The position numbers were made by a program, and so were the translations under genes. DNA of 64,000 nucleotides from Pseudomonas sp. TCU-HL1 (lineage in GTDB: Bacteria; Pseudomonadota; Gammaproteobacteria; Pseudomonadales; Pseudomonadaceae). Positions 24,427 to 33,257 of this stretch are shown piece by piece; position 1 is the first letter of the stretch, and the number at the start of each line of letters is the position of its first letter. The notes beneath the pieces were generated by a model. That model did no database searches, was not told where the DNA came from, and saw only the letters and a program-made list of their open reading frames with translations. The DNA is taken from positions 2,046,001 to 2,110,000 of the forward strand of contig NZ_CP015992.1 of assembly GCF_001708505.1 (NCBI RefSeq), read 5' to 3'.

Positions 24427-25806
24427 ATGAGCCCGCGTACCCCTGGACCATTCACCGGGATGCCCCGTCACCAGCGCGGTGCGGTAATCGTGCTGGTCGT
24501 GGTGGCGCTTCTGGCTATTCTGGCCATGGCCGCCCTGGCGCTGGACGGCGGGCACATGCTGTTGAACAAGACCCGGCTGCAGAATGCAGTGGATGCGGCG
24601 GCCCTGAGCGGGGCCAAGACCCTCCTCCAGGTCCAGGGCTCGCCGGACGCCGCCCGCCTGGCGCGGGAAGCGGCGCTGGACACCCTGGCGCGGAACGCCA
24701 GCGCCAGCGGCAATGACGAGTTGGCCCAGGCCCTGGCTGCCAATTCCGGCTTTGCCGTGGTGACGCAGTCAGCCAGCGTATACGGGCCTTTCTCCTTCGA
24801 CGGCCCCGTGGGCGAGAGTCCTCGCTATGTTCGAGTGTCGGTACCGAACTATCCGCTGGCGGGTATCTTCTGGGGCGTCCTGCGGGTGATTGGTGGTACC
24901 AACCCGGCAAAGGCCGTCGAGGCAATCGCTACCGCCGGCCCGAGCCCGACCAGTCCCTGCGATCTGGCGCCGCTGATGGTCTGTGGCAATACCAGCCCTG
25001 GCCAGAACGATCCGGACAACGGCATGTTCTGGGGCTATCGCTTTGGCGACCTGGAGGTGTTGAAGACTTCGAAGAACGGCACCTCGGGAATCGGGCCCGG
25101 AAATTTTCAACTGCTGGACTTCGGTTCCGGCGGCAGCACTGTCAGGGAGCAGTTGGCGGGGGGCGGAACCCTCTGCCCGGAGATCGGCGAAAATGTGGCC
25201 ACCAAGCCCGGCAATACCGTAGGCCCTTCCGTGCAGGGTTTGAACACCCGTTTCGGCGACTACCAGGGAGGCAACCTGAGTCCGGAGCAGTACCCCCCGG
25301 ACCTGGTCGTCGACTACAACAAGCTAGGCAATGGCAAGCCCGCGCTGGAACCTGATCTCGACACCGATGCCGTGTCCTTCCTCGGTTCGGGTGGCGGGCA
25401 GGTATCCACGGACGCCTCCGGCAACATCAGCACGGCGGCGGGCGTCGGGCTCTTCGACTACAACGACTGGAAAACCAATACCTCGGCATGCGTCGATAAC
25501 CCCTCCAGTTCCGGTTGCCGGAGCAATGGGGTTTTTGAGCGGCGCATGCTGAAGATCGTCATCGGCCACTGCACGGGCACCGATGGCGGCACGGCCTCGG
25601 TGCGCGTGCTCGGCTTCGGCTGCTTCTTCGTGCTGCAACCGATGGAGCAGCACGGCGGGCGGGCCTGGATCCTCGGCCAGTTCATCCGCGAGTGCGAGGG
25701 CGATGACCTGCCCGGGCCAGATCCCGCCGATGAAACCGGCCCGCAGATCATCCAGCTGTACAAGACCTACATCGACAACAGCCGGACACCGAGCAGCGAC
25801 TCGTAG
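24427..25806 (+). CDS. tadG: TadG-like pilus assembly protein
   Basis: Inner-membrane protein (459 residues) with a large periplasmic part, of the TadE/F/G minor-pilin-like group. The N-terminus has the Tad-N motif QRGAVIVLVVVALLAILAMA and one membrane segment (about 18-40), then the typical LDGGHMLLNKTRLQNAVDAA. The rest is glycine/serine/asparagine-rich, like a secreted domain, and I find no intact von Willebrand A metal motif. The ATG at 24427 has GAGAGG upstream. It sits before tadE rather than at the end of the operon, unlike P. aeruginosa (memory). Confidence 0.82.
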   Translation: MSPRTPGPFTGMPRHQRGAVIVLVVVALLAILAMAALALDGGHMLLNKTRLQNAVDAAALSGAKTLLQVQGSPDAARLAREAALDTLARNASASGNDELAQALAANSGFAVVTQSASVYGPFSFDGPVGESPRYVRVSVPNYPLAGIFWGVLRVIGGTNPAKAVEAIATAGPSPTSPCDLAPLMVCGNTSPGQNDPDNGMFWGYRFGDLEVLKTSKNGTSGIGPGNFQLLDFGSGGSTVREQLAGGGTLCPEIGENVATKPGNTVGPSVQGLNTRFGDYQGGNLSPEQYPPDLVVDYNKLGNGKPALEPDLDTDAVSFLGSGGGQVSTDASGNISTAAGVGLFDYNDWKTNTSACVDNPSSSGCRSNGVFERRMLKIVIGHCTGTDGGTASVRVLGFGCFFVLQPMEQHGGRAWILGQFIRECEGDDLPGPDPADETGPQIIQLYKTYIDNSRTPSSDS

Positions 25807-25814
25807 GAGGCTTC

Positions 25815-26291
25815 ATGGGACCTCATGCAGGCAAGGGCCCGCAAGGCCAGCGCGGGGTAGCGATGGTGGAGTTCACTATTGCGCTGCCGCTGCTGCTCCT
25901 GCTGCTGCTGGCCATCGGCGAGTTCGGTCGGCTGCTGTTCCAGTACAACAGCCTGCTGCAGGCCAATCGCGATGCGGTTCGCTATGTGGCCGGCAAGGCA
26001 TGGAACCGGACCCTTGGACAAGTTGACCTGAGTGCCGGTCTGCAGGCGGAAACCAAGAACCTGGCCGTTTACGGCGTACCCGTGGCGCAGACCGGTGCGC
26101 AGCCGGTGGTGCCGGGGCTAACTACCGCCAATGTCCAGGTTTCCGCAGTGGCCGGCACCACTGACCACGTGCAGGTGAGCATCAGCTACAGCTTCCAGCC
26201 GTTGATCGGCAGCGGCATTCCTGCGCTGGTCGGTAGCCAGGTCCGCCTGGACTTTCCGCTGGTCGCTACCTCCGTCATGAGGGCGCTGTGA
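25815..26291 (+). CDS. tadE: TadE-like pseudopilin
   Basis: A 158-residue minor pilin-like protein. A short basic leader and QRGVAMVEFTIALPLLLLLL place a TadE-type prepilin motif (G, then E at the Flp-like position in VEF) directly before one hydrophobic helix (about 15-38). It is probably cleaved by FppA and helps start or maintain pilus assembly. AGGAGG precedes the ATG by 5 nt, the strongest ribosome-binding site in the operon. It overlaps the next gene in a TGATG junction. Confidence 0.9.
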   Translation: MGPHAGKGPQGQRGVAMVEFTIALPLLLLLLLAIGEFGRLLFQYNSLLQANRDAVRYVAGKAWNRTLGQVDLSAGLQAETKNLAVYGVPVAQTGAQPVVPGLTTANVQVSAVAGTTDHVQVSISYSFQPLIGSGIPALVGSQVRLDFPLVATSVMRAL

Positions 26292-26794
26292 TGAACATGC
26301 ATCGGATGCGCGGGGTGTACGTGGTGGAGTTCGCCGTCATCGGGCTGTTGTTGTTCATCCTGCTTTTTGCTGTTCTGGAAATGGGGCGCCTGTACTTCAC
26401 CGTCAATGCCCTAAATGAAACCGTGCGTCGCGGCGCCCGTCTGGCAGCGGTGTGCGATATCCGCGATCCGCGCATCCTGCGCCGTGCAATCTTCAATGCC
26501 GCGACGGACAGCGGTGCCAGCAGCCTGATCGGCAGTCTGGATACGGCTGATCTGACCTTGACTTACCTGGACGAGAACGGTGCGACCGTCGCCAGTCCGG
26601 ACGACCTGAGCGGTGCCACGGGATTCCGCGCCATCCGCTTTGTCCAGTTGCGGCTGCAGAACTTCAGTTTCGACCTGTTGATCCCGGTGCTTGGCGGGAG
26701 CATCACATTGCAGGAGTTCAGGTCGACCTTCCCCCGTGAAAGCCTCGGCCGCCATGCCGAGGCGGACGCCTTACCGGAGATCACGCCATGCTGA
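26291..26794 (+). CDS. tadF: TadF/TadE-like pseudopilin
   Basis: A 167-residue second minor pilin-like protein. RGVYVVEFAVIGLLLFILLF again gives a TadE/F prepilin motif and one membrane helix (about 7-30), with a periplasmic C-terminal domain. The ATG at 26291 overlaps the tadE stop (TGATG) and has GAGGG 8 nt upstream; a GTG one codon earlier is the alternative. Its stop overlaps the tadZ start by 7 bp, so tadE-tadF-tadZ are translationally coupled. Confidence 0.87.
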   Translation: MNMHRMRGVYVVEFAVIGLLLFILLFAVLEMGRLYFTVNALNETVRRGARLAAVCDIRDPRILRRAIFNAATDSGASSLIGSLDTADLTLTYLDENGATVASPDDLSGATGFRAIRFVQLRLQNFSFDLLIPVLGGSITLQEFRSTFPRESLGRHAEADALPEITPC

Positions 26795-28005
26795 ACATCA
26801 GAGGCGCCTCGACCGTCCACCCGGTAGGACAACAGGGCCAGCGGCTGTTGATCAGCAGCCGCGACGCGGCGGCACTGCGTCATCTCCAGGGGTGCTGCCA
26901 GCGCCTGCCGGGCCTGCTGGTGAGCACGCGCCTGGTGACCAACGGACATACCGACCCGCTCTACGGGCTGGAGCAGATGCCCGACTTCCTGCTCCTGCGC
27001 GTCAGCCATCTCTGGCGCGAAGAACTGGCGGCCCTGCTGCAGCGTCCCGCGCAGGAGCGTCCGCCCCTGCTGGTGTGCGGCCCGCTAAACGAGCGTGATG
27101 GCATACGCCTGGCCATGCAGGCCGGCGCACGTGACTTCCTGCCCGAACCCGTCGCGGAAGAAGAGTTGCGCGCGGCCCTCGGTCGCATGCTGGTGGAGTC
27201 CCGTAGTGGTGGCTCCACGGGCGGCAAGCTCATCGCTGTGATGAATGCCAAGGGCGGATCCGGGGCGACCCTGCTGGCCTGCAATCTCGCCCAACAGCTC
27301 AGCGCCGCGGGCAAGGGCACCTTGTTGCTGGACCTGGACCTGCAGTTCGGCAGCGTCTCCCATTATCTGGATGTGCGGGCCTTCCACAGCCACCTGGATG
27401 TATTGCAGCAGGTCGACGAACTGGACGGCGTGGCGTTGCGAGGTTTCTGCAGCCACTTCAGTCCGGAGCTGCACGTGCTCGGTGGGCGCTCCAGTGAACT
27501 CTGTCTGTCCCAGGACGTGCGGCTGGAGCAATTGGAAAGCCTGTTGCGATTGGCTCGAACCACCTATGACTGGGTCGTGGTGGATCTGCCAAGACAGATC
27601 GACCATATCACCGGGGTCACCCTGGAGCAGGCCGATCGGGTGTACATCGTGGTGCAGCAAAGTCTGAGCCATCTGAAGGATGCCACGCGCCTGGTGCGAA
27701 TCCTGCGGGACGACCTCGGGGTGCAGGGAAACCGCCTGCAGGTGGTGGTCAACCGTTACAACAAGGCTTCGCCCGTGACGCTGAAGGATATAGCAGAGGC
27801 ATTGCGCTGCGCGGACTTGCAGAAGTTGCCCAATGAGTATGCGGTGGTGAGTGAAAGCCAGAATACCGGCGTGCCGCTGGCCCTGAGTGCGCCGCGGGCG
27901 CCGGTAACCCTGGCATTGCGTGAACTGAGCCAGGAGTTGCTCGGCACGGAAACTGCCACCCAGGGCTTGCTGAAACGTACCTTCGGCCGATTGTTCAGGG
28001 GATAG
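26788..28005 (+). CDS. tadZ: TadZ/CpaE polar localisation ATPase
   Basis: A ParA/MinD-superfamily protein (405 residues) that places the Tad machine at its cell site. Residues about 18-140 form an atypical receiver-like domain (LLISSRDAAALRHL, GARDFLPEPV). The ATPase domain has the deviant Walker A KGGSGAT (155-161), which lacks the second lysine of classical P-loops, as is usual for CpaE/TadZ. LLLDLDLQFGSV follows as Walker A'. Overlaps tadF; the TAG stop is 3 bp before tadA. Confidence 0.93.
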   Translation: MLNIRGASTVHPVGQQGQRLLISSRDAAALRHLQGCCQRLPGLLVSTRLVTNGHTDPLYGLEQMPDFLLLRVSHLWREELAALLQRPAQERPPLLVCGPLNERDGIRLAMQAGARDFLPEPVAEEELRAALGRMLVESRSGGSTGGKLIAVMNAKGGSGATLLACNLAQQLSAAGKGTLLLDLDLQFGSVSHYLDVRAFHSHLDVLQQVDELDGVALRGFCSHFSPELHVLGGRSSELCLSQDVRLEQLESLLRLARTTYDWVVVDLPRQIDHITGVTLEQADRVYIVVQQSLSHLKDATRLVRILRDDLGVQGNRLQVVVNRYNKASPVTLKDIAEALRCADLQKLPNEYAVVSESQNTGVPLALSAPRAPVTLALRELSQELLGTETATQGLLKRTFGRLFRG

Positions 28006-28008
28006 ATC

Positions 28009-29433
28009 ATGCTCAGCGAATTTCGCAATCGTCTGCGTCAGCCTGCCGGATCGAAAGGCCAGCAGCCAGCAACTACCGAGACCGAGGAACCCGCCAGCGC
28101 CTTGATGGCCTGGGAGGTCAGTGCCCCGGATACCTTGTACGAGACTAGGACCCAACTCAATCCGGTTGAAGCCGAGTGGCGGGAGAAGATCTACCAGCAG
28201 TTGCTCAAGGTAATGGACTTGTCCTTGCTGGATTCCCTCGAGCCCGCCGAGGCCGCACGGCAAATTCGGGAGATCTGCCTGCGCCTGCTGGACGAGCACT
28301 CGGCTCCGGTGAACTCCGGCTGTCGCCAACTGATCATCAAACAGATCACTGACGAGGTACTCGGTCTCGGGCCGCTGGAGCCCTTGCTGGCCGATCACAG
28401 TGTGTCCGACATCCTGGTCAACGGACATGCTTCGGTGTACGTCGAGCGCCATGGCAAGCTGCAGCGTACCGATGTTCGCTTTCGCGACGACCAGCACCTG
28501 TTGAACATCATCGACCGTATCGTCTCCAGCCTGGGGCGGCGCATCGACGAGTCGTCGCCCCTGGTGGATGCGCGGCTGAAAGACGGTTCGCGGGTCAACG
28601 CTATCATCCCGCCGCTGGCCATCGACGGGCCGAGCCTGTCGATTCGGCGGTTCGCGGTCGACCTGCTGAACGCTGAAAGTCTGGTCCAGATGGGCACCCT
28701 GACGCCGGCCATCGCCCTGGTGCTCAAGGCGATCGTGCGCGGCCGCCTAAACATGCTGGTGTCCGGCGGTACCGGCACCGGCAAGACCACCATGCTCAAC
28801 GTGCTGTCCAGCTTCATCCCGCACAACGAACGCATCGTCACCATCGAGGACTCCGCTGAATTGCAGCTGCAGCAGCCGCACACGGTGCGTCTGGAAACCC
28901 GGCCGGCGAACATCGAGGGCCGCGGCGAGGTGAACCAGCGCGAACTGGTGCGCAACAGCCTGCGGATGCGCCCGGATCGCATCGTCATTGGCGAGGTGCG
29001 GGGGGGCGAGGCGCTGGACATGCTGACGGCGATGAATACCGGCCACGACGGTTCCCTCACCACCATCCACGCCAACACCGCGCGCGATGCCCTGGGGCGG
29101 ATCGAGAACATGGTGTCGATGACCGGCGCCACCTTCCCGATAAAGGCCCTGCGCCAGCAGATCGCCTCGGCGATCGATGTCGTGATCCAGTTGGAACGGC
29201 AGGAAGACGGCAGGCGGCGCCTGGTCAGCGTGCAGGAAATCAATGGCATGGAGGGCGACATCATCACCATGACCGAGATCTTCGCGTTCGAGCGCCGGGG
29301 CATCGGCGAGCACGGGGAGGTGCTGGGCGACCATCGGCCCAGTGGCATGATTCCGGCCTTCCGCGATGTGCTGGCCAAGCGTGGCATCGAGCTGCCGCTG
29401 AACCTGTTCCGTCCGGAGTGGATGGAGGGCTGA
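28009..29433 (+). CDS. tadA: Tad secretion ATPase TadA/CpaF
   Basis: Hexameric motor ATPase (474 residues) of the VirB11/PulE family, driving Flp pilus extension and probably retraction. The N-terminal domain (about 60-230) is followed by the RecA-like core with Walker A GGTGTGKTT at about 252-260, the Asp box VTIEDSAELQL, Walker B RPDRIVIGEVRGGEAL and the His box TGHDGSLTTIHANT. All catalytic motifs are intact. It lies in the cytoplasm and contacts TadB/TadC. Spacing to tadB is 4 bp. Confidence 0.96.
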   Translation: MLSEFRNRLRQPAGSKGQQPATTETEEPASALMAWEVSAPDTLYETRTQLNPVEAEWREKIYQQLLKVMDLSLLDSLEPAEAARQIREICLRLLDEHSAPVNSGCRQLIIKQITDEVLGLGPLEPLLADHSVSDILVNGHASVYVERHGKLQRTDVRFRDDQHLLNIIDRIVSSLGRRIDESSPLVDARLKDGSRVNAIIPPLAIDGPSLSIRRFAVDLLNAESLVQMGTLTPAIALVLKAIVRGRLNMLVSGGTGTGKTTMLNVLSSFIPHNERIVTIEDSAELQLQQPHTVRLETRPANIEGRGEVNQRELVRNSLRMRPDRIVIGEVRGGEALDMLTAMNTGHDGSLTTIHANTARDALGRIENMVSMTGATFPIKALRQQIASAIDVVIQLERQEDGRRRLVSVQEINGMEGDIITMTEIFAFERRGIGEHGEVLGDHRPSGMIPAFRDVLAKRGIELPLNLFRPEWMEG

Positions 29434-29437
29434 CACC

Positions 29438-30424
29438 ATGAACCAGATTCCGTCCGAGTACATCCTGGCCTTTCTCGGCATGGTGTTCATTGCGGTGTTC
29501 CTGCTCAGTCAGGGGCTGGTGGTGCCGGTGTTCGGCGAGGCCAGCAAGGTGCGCAAGCGCATCCGCTCGCGGCTGGACCTGCTCGAACATGCCAGCAACC
29601 TGCCGAACATGCAGACGGTGCTGCGGCAGAAGTACCTGAAGCGCCTTTCGCCCTTGGAGGCCAGCCTGGAGCAGTTGATGTTCATGGAGCGCCTGGCGCA
29701 GATGATCGAGCAGTCCGGGCATGAGTACCGCTCCTACCGGGTGTTGCTGCTTGGCCTGCTCCTGGCGGTCGCCTCCGGTATAGGAGTCTGGTTCGCGCTG
29801 AAGCTCTGGTGGGCGGGGCTGATCGTTGCGTCGCTGGTGTTCTGGCTGCCGATCATCAAGATTGCCAGTGACCGCAACAAGCGTTTCGCTGCTTTCGAAG
29901 AGGGCTTGCCGGATGCCCTCGATGCCATGTGCCGCGCCCTGCGTGCCGGTCACCCCTTCAACGAAACGCTGCGCCTGGTGGCCGAAGAGCACAAGGGCCC
30001 GGTCGCCCATGAATTTGGTCAGACTTTTGCCGACATCAACTATGGCAATGATGTGCGCCGGGCCATGCTCGGTCTGCTGGAGCGGATGCCGAGCATGACG
30101 GTGATGATGCTGGTGACCTCGATCCTGATTCACCGGGAGTCCGGCGGCAATCTGACCGAGGTGCTGGAGCGTCTGGCCAGCCTTATCCGGGCGCGCTTTC
30201 GCTTTCAGCGCAAGGTCAAGACGCTGTCCGCCGAAGGGCGGATGTCGGCCTGGGTGCTGGTTGCAGTTCCCTTCGTGCTGTGCGCCGGGATCATGCTGAC
30301 AACACCCTCCTACATACCTTTGCTGCTCAAGGAGCCCATGGGTCAGAAGATGGTGATGGCGGCTTTCGTCGCCATGCTGTTGGGCATCTTCTGGATTCGC
30401 AGGATCATTCGGATCCAGGTCTGA
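29438..30424 (+). CDS. tadB: Tad inner-membrane platform protein TadB
   Basis: T2SSF-domain platform protein (328 residues). Membrane segments lie at about 7-28, 98-140 and 270-325; the cytoplasmic GspF-like domain covers about 150-270 (GLPDALDAMCRALRAGHPFN). It pairs with TadC to form the platform on which TadA acts. GGAGGG lies 10 nt before the ATG, within the end of tadA. Confidence 0.93.
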   Translation: MNQIPSEYILAFLGMVFIAVFLLSQGLVVPVFGEASKVRKRIRSRLDLLEHASNLPNMQTVLRQKYLKRLSPLEASLEQLMFMERLAQMIEQSGHEYRSYRVLLLGLLLAVASGIGVWFALKLWWAGLIVASLVFWLPIIKIASDRNKRFAAFEEGLPDALDAMCRALRAGHPFNETLRLVAEEHKGPVAHEFGQTFADINYGNDVRRAMLGLLERMPSMTVMMLVTSILIHRESGGNLTEVLERLASLIRARFRFQRKVKTLSAEGRMSAWVLVAVPFVLCAGIMLTTPSYIPLLLKEPMGQKMVMAAFVAMLLGIFWIRRIIRIQV

Positions 30425-30454
30425 GTATTGGGAGTCAGATAGGAGAAGCGCGTC

Positions 30455-31423
30455 ATGGACTATCTGCTTGGCCTGATCAGTGGTGCGGTGGGTGACCAGC
30501 AACTGGGGCGCCTGATTTTCCTCGGAGCCGTTTGCCTCAGTGCGATCCTGGCTGCAGTTACTCTCGGCATGCTGGTGTTCGGCCTGCAGAGCCCGGTGCA
30601 GCGGCGCCTGGCCATGATCAAGCGCGGCCATGGCGATCTGGTGGCCGGGCAGCGTCCTCCCGGGAACTTGCAATTGTTGCTGGAGCAGGTGGGCCAGCGC
30701 CTGGCCAGTGGCGAAGAGGGCAAAGCTTCCGCCACTCGAATGCTGCTAATGCACGCCGGCTACCGATCCGCCTCGGCGGTGCAGGTGTACTGGGCCATTC
30801 GCCTGCTCATGCCACTGCTGCTGCTGGGTATTTCGCTGCTGGCACTTCCTTTGATGCCGAAGCTGTCCCTCACAATTGTGCTGCTGCTGGCAGCGGTCGC
30901 CGTGGGGGTGGGCTGGCTGGTCCCGGCCGTAGTCGTGGAAAAGCGCAAGGAAGCCCGAATCAATCGCCTTCGCGTGGCCTTCCCCGATGCTCTGGACCTG
31001 ATGGTGGTCTGCGTAGAGTCCGGTCTGGCCTTGCCCCAGGCCATCGAGCGGGTGGCCGAGGAAATGGCGGTGAGTCATTCGGAGTTGGCCGAGGAACTGG
31101 CCCTGGTCAATGCGGAAATCCGCGCTGGTATTCCCAGTGCTCAAGCGCTCAAGAACCTGGCTGAGCGAACCGGTCTTGAGGATGTGCAGGGGCTGGTCAG
31201 CCTGCTGGCGCAGAGTATCCGCTTCGGCACCAGCGTTGCCGATACGCTGCGTATCTATGCGGAGGAGTTTCGCGACCGTCGGACCCAGGCGGCCGAAGAG
31301 CAAGCAGCAAAAATCGGTACCAAGCTGGTTTTCCCACTAATCTTCTGCCTGTGGCCGAGCTTTTTCCTGGTGGCCATAGGACCCGCTGTTGTTGGAGTCC
31401 TCAAAGTATTCGGGAAGCTATGA
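30455..31423 (+). CDS. tadC: Tad inner-membrane platform protein TadC
   Basis: Second T2SSF-domain platform protein (322 residues), a paralogue of TadB. Membrane segments lie near residues 22-45, 105-155 and 290-320; the GspF-like part includes FPDALDLMVVCVESGLALPQ. The stop is 1 bp before the tadD start, so the two are tightly linked. Confidence 0.93.
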   Translation: MDYLLGLISGAVGDQQLGRLIFLGAVCLSAILAAVTLGMLVFGLQSPVQRRLAMIKRGHGDLVAGQRPPGNLQLLLEQVGQRLASGEEGKASATRMLLMHAGYRSASAVQVYWAIRLLMPLLLLGISLLALPLMPKLSLTIVLLLAAVAVGVGWLVPAVVVEKRKEARINRLRVAFPDALDLMVVCVESGLALPQAIERVAEEMAVSHSELAEELALVNAEIRAGIPSAQALKNLAERTGLEDVQGLVSLLAQSIRFGTSVADTLRIYAEEFRDRRTQAAEEQAAKIGTKLVFPLIFCLWPSFFLVAIGPAVVGVLKVFGKL

Positions 31424-31424
31424 C

Positions 31425-32471
31425 ATGAACAGAACCAGTCTGCTGTTAGCCACGCTGGCTGTGTTGTCCGGGTGCCAGAGCATGGGGCCGGAGAAAGTCA
31501 GCGGGATCCAGTCGGTCTACCGTGGTGACAACTCAGTGCTCTATCAGGTACAGACCCAGGCCGACTCCCCGGACCAGGCCATGCTGATGGCAGCCAGGTC
31601 CTACCAGGTCGGAGAGCTGGATCAGGCGCTGTTCCAGTACCTGCGCGCCATCGAACTGGACCCGAAGCGTTATGCGGCGCTGGTCTGGATAGGACGTATC
31701 CATCGTGAGCGGGGCAATACCCAGTTGGCCGAAATGGCTTTCGCCGATGTGCTGGCCAGCGACCCGGATAATCTCGACGCCCTTGGCGAGTCGGGTCTGC
31801 TCAATCTTTCCATTCGTCATCACGAGAAAGCCCAGGAGTTCCTGCTCAGGGCCGTGGGGGAAGATCAGCGCCGCTTGGGCGGCAGCGCCAAGGTGAGCCT
31901 CGCCGATGTCGCCCGGCTCAAGGTCGACAGTAAATCCCCGGTGCGGGTCTACAACGGATTGGGCGTGCTTGCGGACCTGCGCGAGGATTTCTCGGTTTCC
32001 GAAGGCTTCTATCGACTTGCGATGCAGATCGACCCCCGCTCGCCGCTGGTGCAGAACAGCCTGGGTTATTCCTATTACCTGGGTGGCAAGTGGCCTGAAG
32101 CCGAGCAGGCCTACAAGCGCGGCATCAGCAATGACCCGTCCTACGAGTCGCTCTGGCGCAACTACGGCCTGCTGCTGGCGCGCATGGGGCGCTACGAGGA
32201 GGCGATTTCGGCATTCGAGCAGGTGGAGAAACGCGCCGAGGCGAGCAACGACGTCGGCTACATCTGCCTGGTAGAAGGCAAGCTGGATGAGGCGGAGCAA
32301 TTCTTCCGCAGCGCCATCGACCAGTCGCCCGCGCACTATGAAACCGCCTGGGACAACCTCAATCGGGTTCAGCAGATTCGCCGGCTTAGGGGGTTGGGAA
32401 GCAACTCGACGGTGGGAGAACCAGTGGCAGTGATACCAGGCGCCGAGGTGGCACCGGTCGCCTTGCCCTGA
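31425..32471 (+). CDS. tadD: Tad pilus TPR lipoprotein TadD
   Basis: Outer-membrane lipoprotein (348 residues) with tetratricopeptide repeats, thought to help secretin assembly. The signal peptide ends in lipobox LSGC (cysteine about 17). Several TPR units run from about 50 to 320 (YLRAIELDPKRYAALVWIGR; FYRLAMQIDPRSPLVQNSLG; NYGLLLARMGRYEEAISAFE). The ATG at 31425 follows GGGAAG; a 12-codon upstream extension inside tadC is rejected because it destroys the signal peptide. It is the last gene of the tad operon; a bidirectional terminator follows. Confidence 0.92.
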   Translation: MNRTSLLLATLAVLSGCQSMGPEKVSGIQSVYRGDNSVLYQVQTQADSPDQAMLMAARSYQVGELDQALFQYLRAIELDPKRYAALVWIGRIHRERGNTQLAEMAFADVLASDPDNLDALGESGLLNLSIRHHEKAQEFLLRAVGEDQRRLGGSAKVSLADVARLKVDSKSPVRVYNGLGVLADLREDFSVSEGFYRLAMQIDPRSPLVQNSLGYSYYLGGKWPEAEQAYKRGISNDPSYESLWRNYGLLLARMGRYEEAISAFEQVEKRAEASNDVGYICLVEGKLDEAEQFFRSAIDQSPAHYETAWDNLNRVQQIRRLRGLGSNSTVGEPVAVIPGAEVAPVALP

Positions 32472-32487
32472 TGGGCAACGAAGAAAG

Positions 32488-32514
32488 GGGGCAGGCCAGT
32501 GGCCTGCCCCTTTT
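32488..32514. terminator. Bidirectional terminator between tadD and the HU-like gene
   Basis: A perfect 10-bp stem, GGGGCAGGCC (32488-32497) with GGCCTGCCCC (32501-32510), has four T on the right and an AAGAAA flank on the left. It can end both convergent transcripts. Confidence 0.9.
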
Positions 32515-32516
32515 CA

Positions 32517-32798
32517 TTACTTGTTGACCGTGTCGGTCAGGGCCTTGGCCGGTACGAACTTGACCACTTTCTTCGCGGCGATCTCGATGGTCTTGCCGGT
32601 CTGCGGGTTTCGGCCGGTGCGGGCGGGGCGCTCGCCGACCTTCAGCTTGCCGATGCCCGGCAGGGTGATCTCATCACTGTTTTCCAGGGAATCGCTGACG
32701 ATTTCGCTGAGCTGCTCCAGTACGGCGCGCACGGACGCCTTGGTGGTGTCGGTGGCTTCTGCGATGTCAGAGATCAGCTGGTCTTTGGTGATTGCCAT
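32517..32798 (-). CDS. HU-family DNA-binding protein
   Basis: A small nucleoid-associated protein of 93 residues: MAITKDQLISDIAEATDTTK at the start, then the HU/IHF signature GIGKLKVGERPARTGRNPQT with the DNA-intercalating proline arm, and IEIAAKKVVKFVPAK. The ATG at 32798 has GGAG upstream; the longer open frame is not coding. It binds and bends DNA without strong sequence preference. It resembles the HupN-type HU paralogue of pseudomonads rather than HupA/HupB (memory). It is convergent with tadD. Confidence 0.93.
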   Translation of the reverse strand: MAITKDQLISDIAEATDTTKASVRAVLEQLSEIVSDSLENSDEITLPGIGKLKVGERPARTGRNPQTGKTIEIAAKKVVKFVPAKALTDTVNK

Positions 32799-33062
32799 GG
32801 TGTTGCTCCATTCAATGAGTGTCTGGCTTGTGGCCTGGCCGGTCACGCCGGCCCAGATGAGACAAGTGACGTGTCTGTTAGTGCGGCGATGATTGAGGTC
32901 GGGCGCCGGAACCCGTGGGGAAGCTAGCACAAAAGATTGGGAGAACCTGGCGGGGCCCCAATCCTTGCGTCGATTTGACGCAACCTATCGTCGGTCGTGG
33001 CAGCTGGTGGGGTGTTTCCGGGTCTGATTCGCAAGTGCTTGTAAGGAAACCGGTTTTAGCGG

Positions 33063-33115
33063 TTGTAAGTTGGCGAAGAGCCGGTACAATGGCGCGGCTC
33101 GCCGCTCTGGCGAGC
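33063..33115 (+). promoter_or_regulatory. Promoter and leader hairpin of the 4.5S RNA gene
   Basis: TTGTAA (33063-33068) and TACAAT (33085-33090) are 16 bp apart and would start transcription near 33097. The leader then forms CTCGCC-GCTCT-GGCGAG. A 5' leader removed by RNase P is known for the E. coli 4.5S precursor, so this hairpin may be part of the processing substrate. Confidence 0.6.
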
Positions 33116-33123
33116 GGCGTGAT

Positions 33124-33234
33124 GGTGGCCCTGCCGGTCCCCCCGCAACGATCAGCCGTGAACCCGGTCAGGCCCGGAAGGGAGCAGCCGCAGCGGTGAA
33201 ATCGTGTGCCGGGGTGTGGCTGGTGGGGTCACCT
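33124..33234 (+). ncRNA. ffs: Signal recognition particle 4.5S RNA
   Basis: Short bacterial SRP RNA that pairs with Ffh to target membrane proteins. The conserved apical domain is clear: GGTCAGGCCCGGAAGGGAGC followed by AGCCGCAG, with the symmetrical internal loops. The flanks CCCGCAACG and CGTGTGCCGGG, and the outer stem GGTGGCCCTGCC with GGTGGGGTCACC, are also present. It lies before dnaX, its place in P. aeruginosa (memory). The exact 5' and 3' ends are uncertain by a few nucleotides. Confidence 0.95.
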
Positions 33235-33257
33235 CCAATCTCTCCAGCTACCCATCC

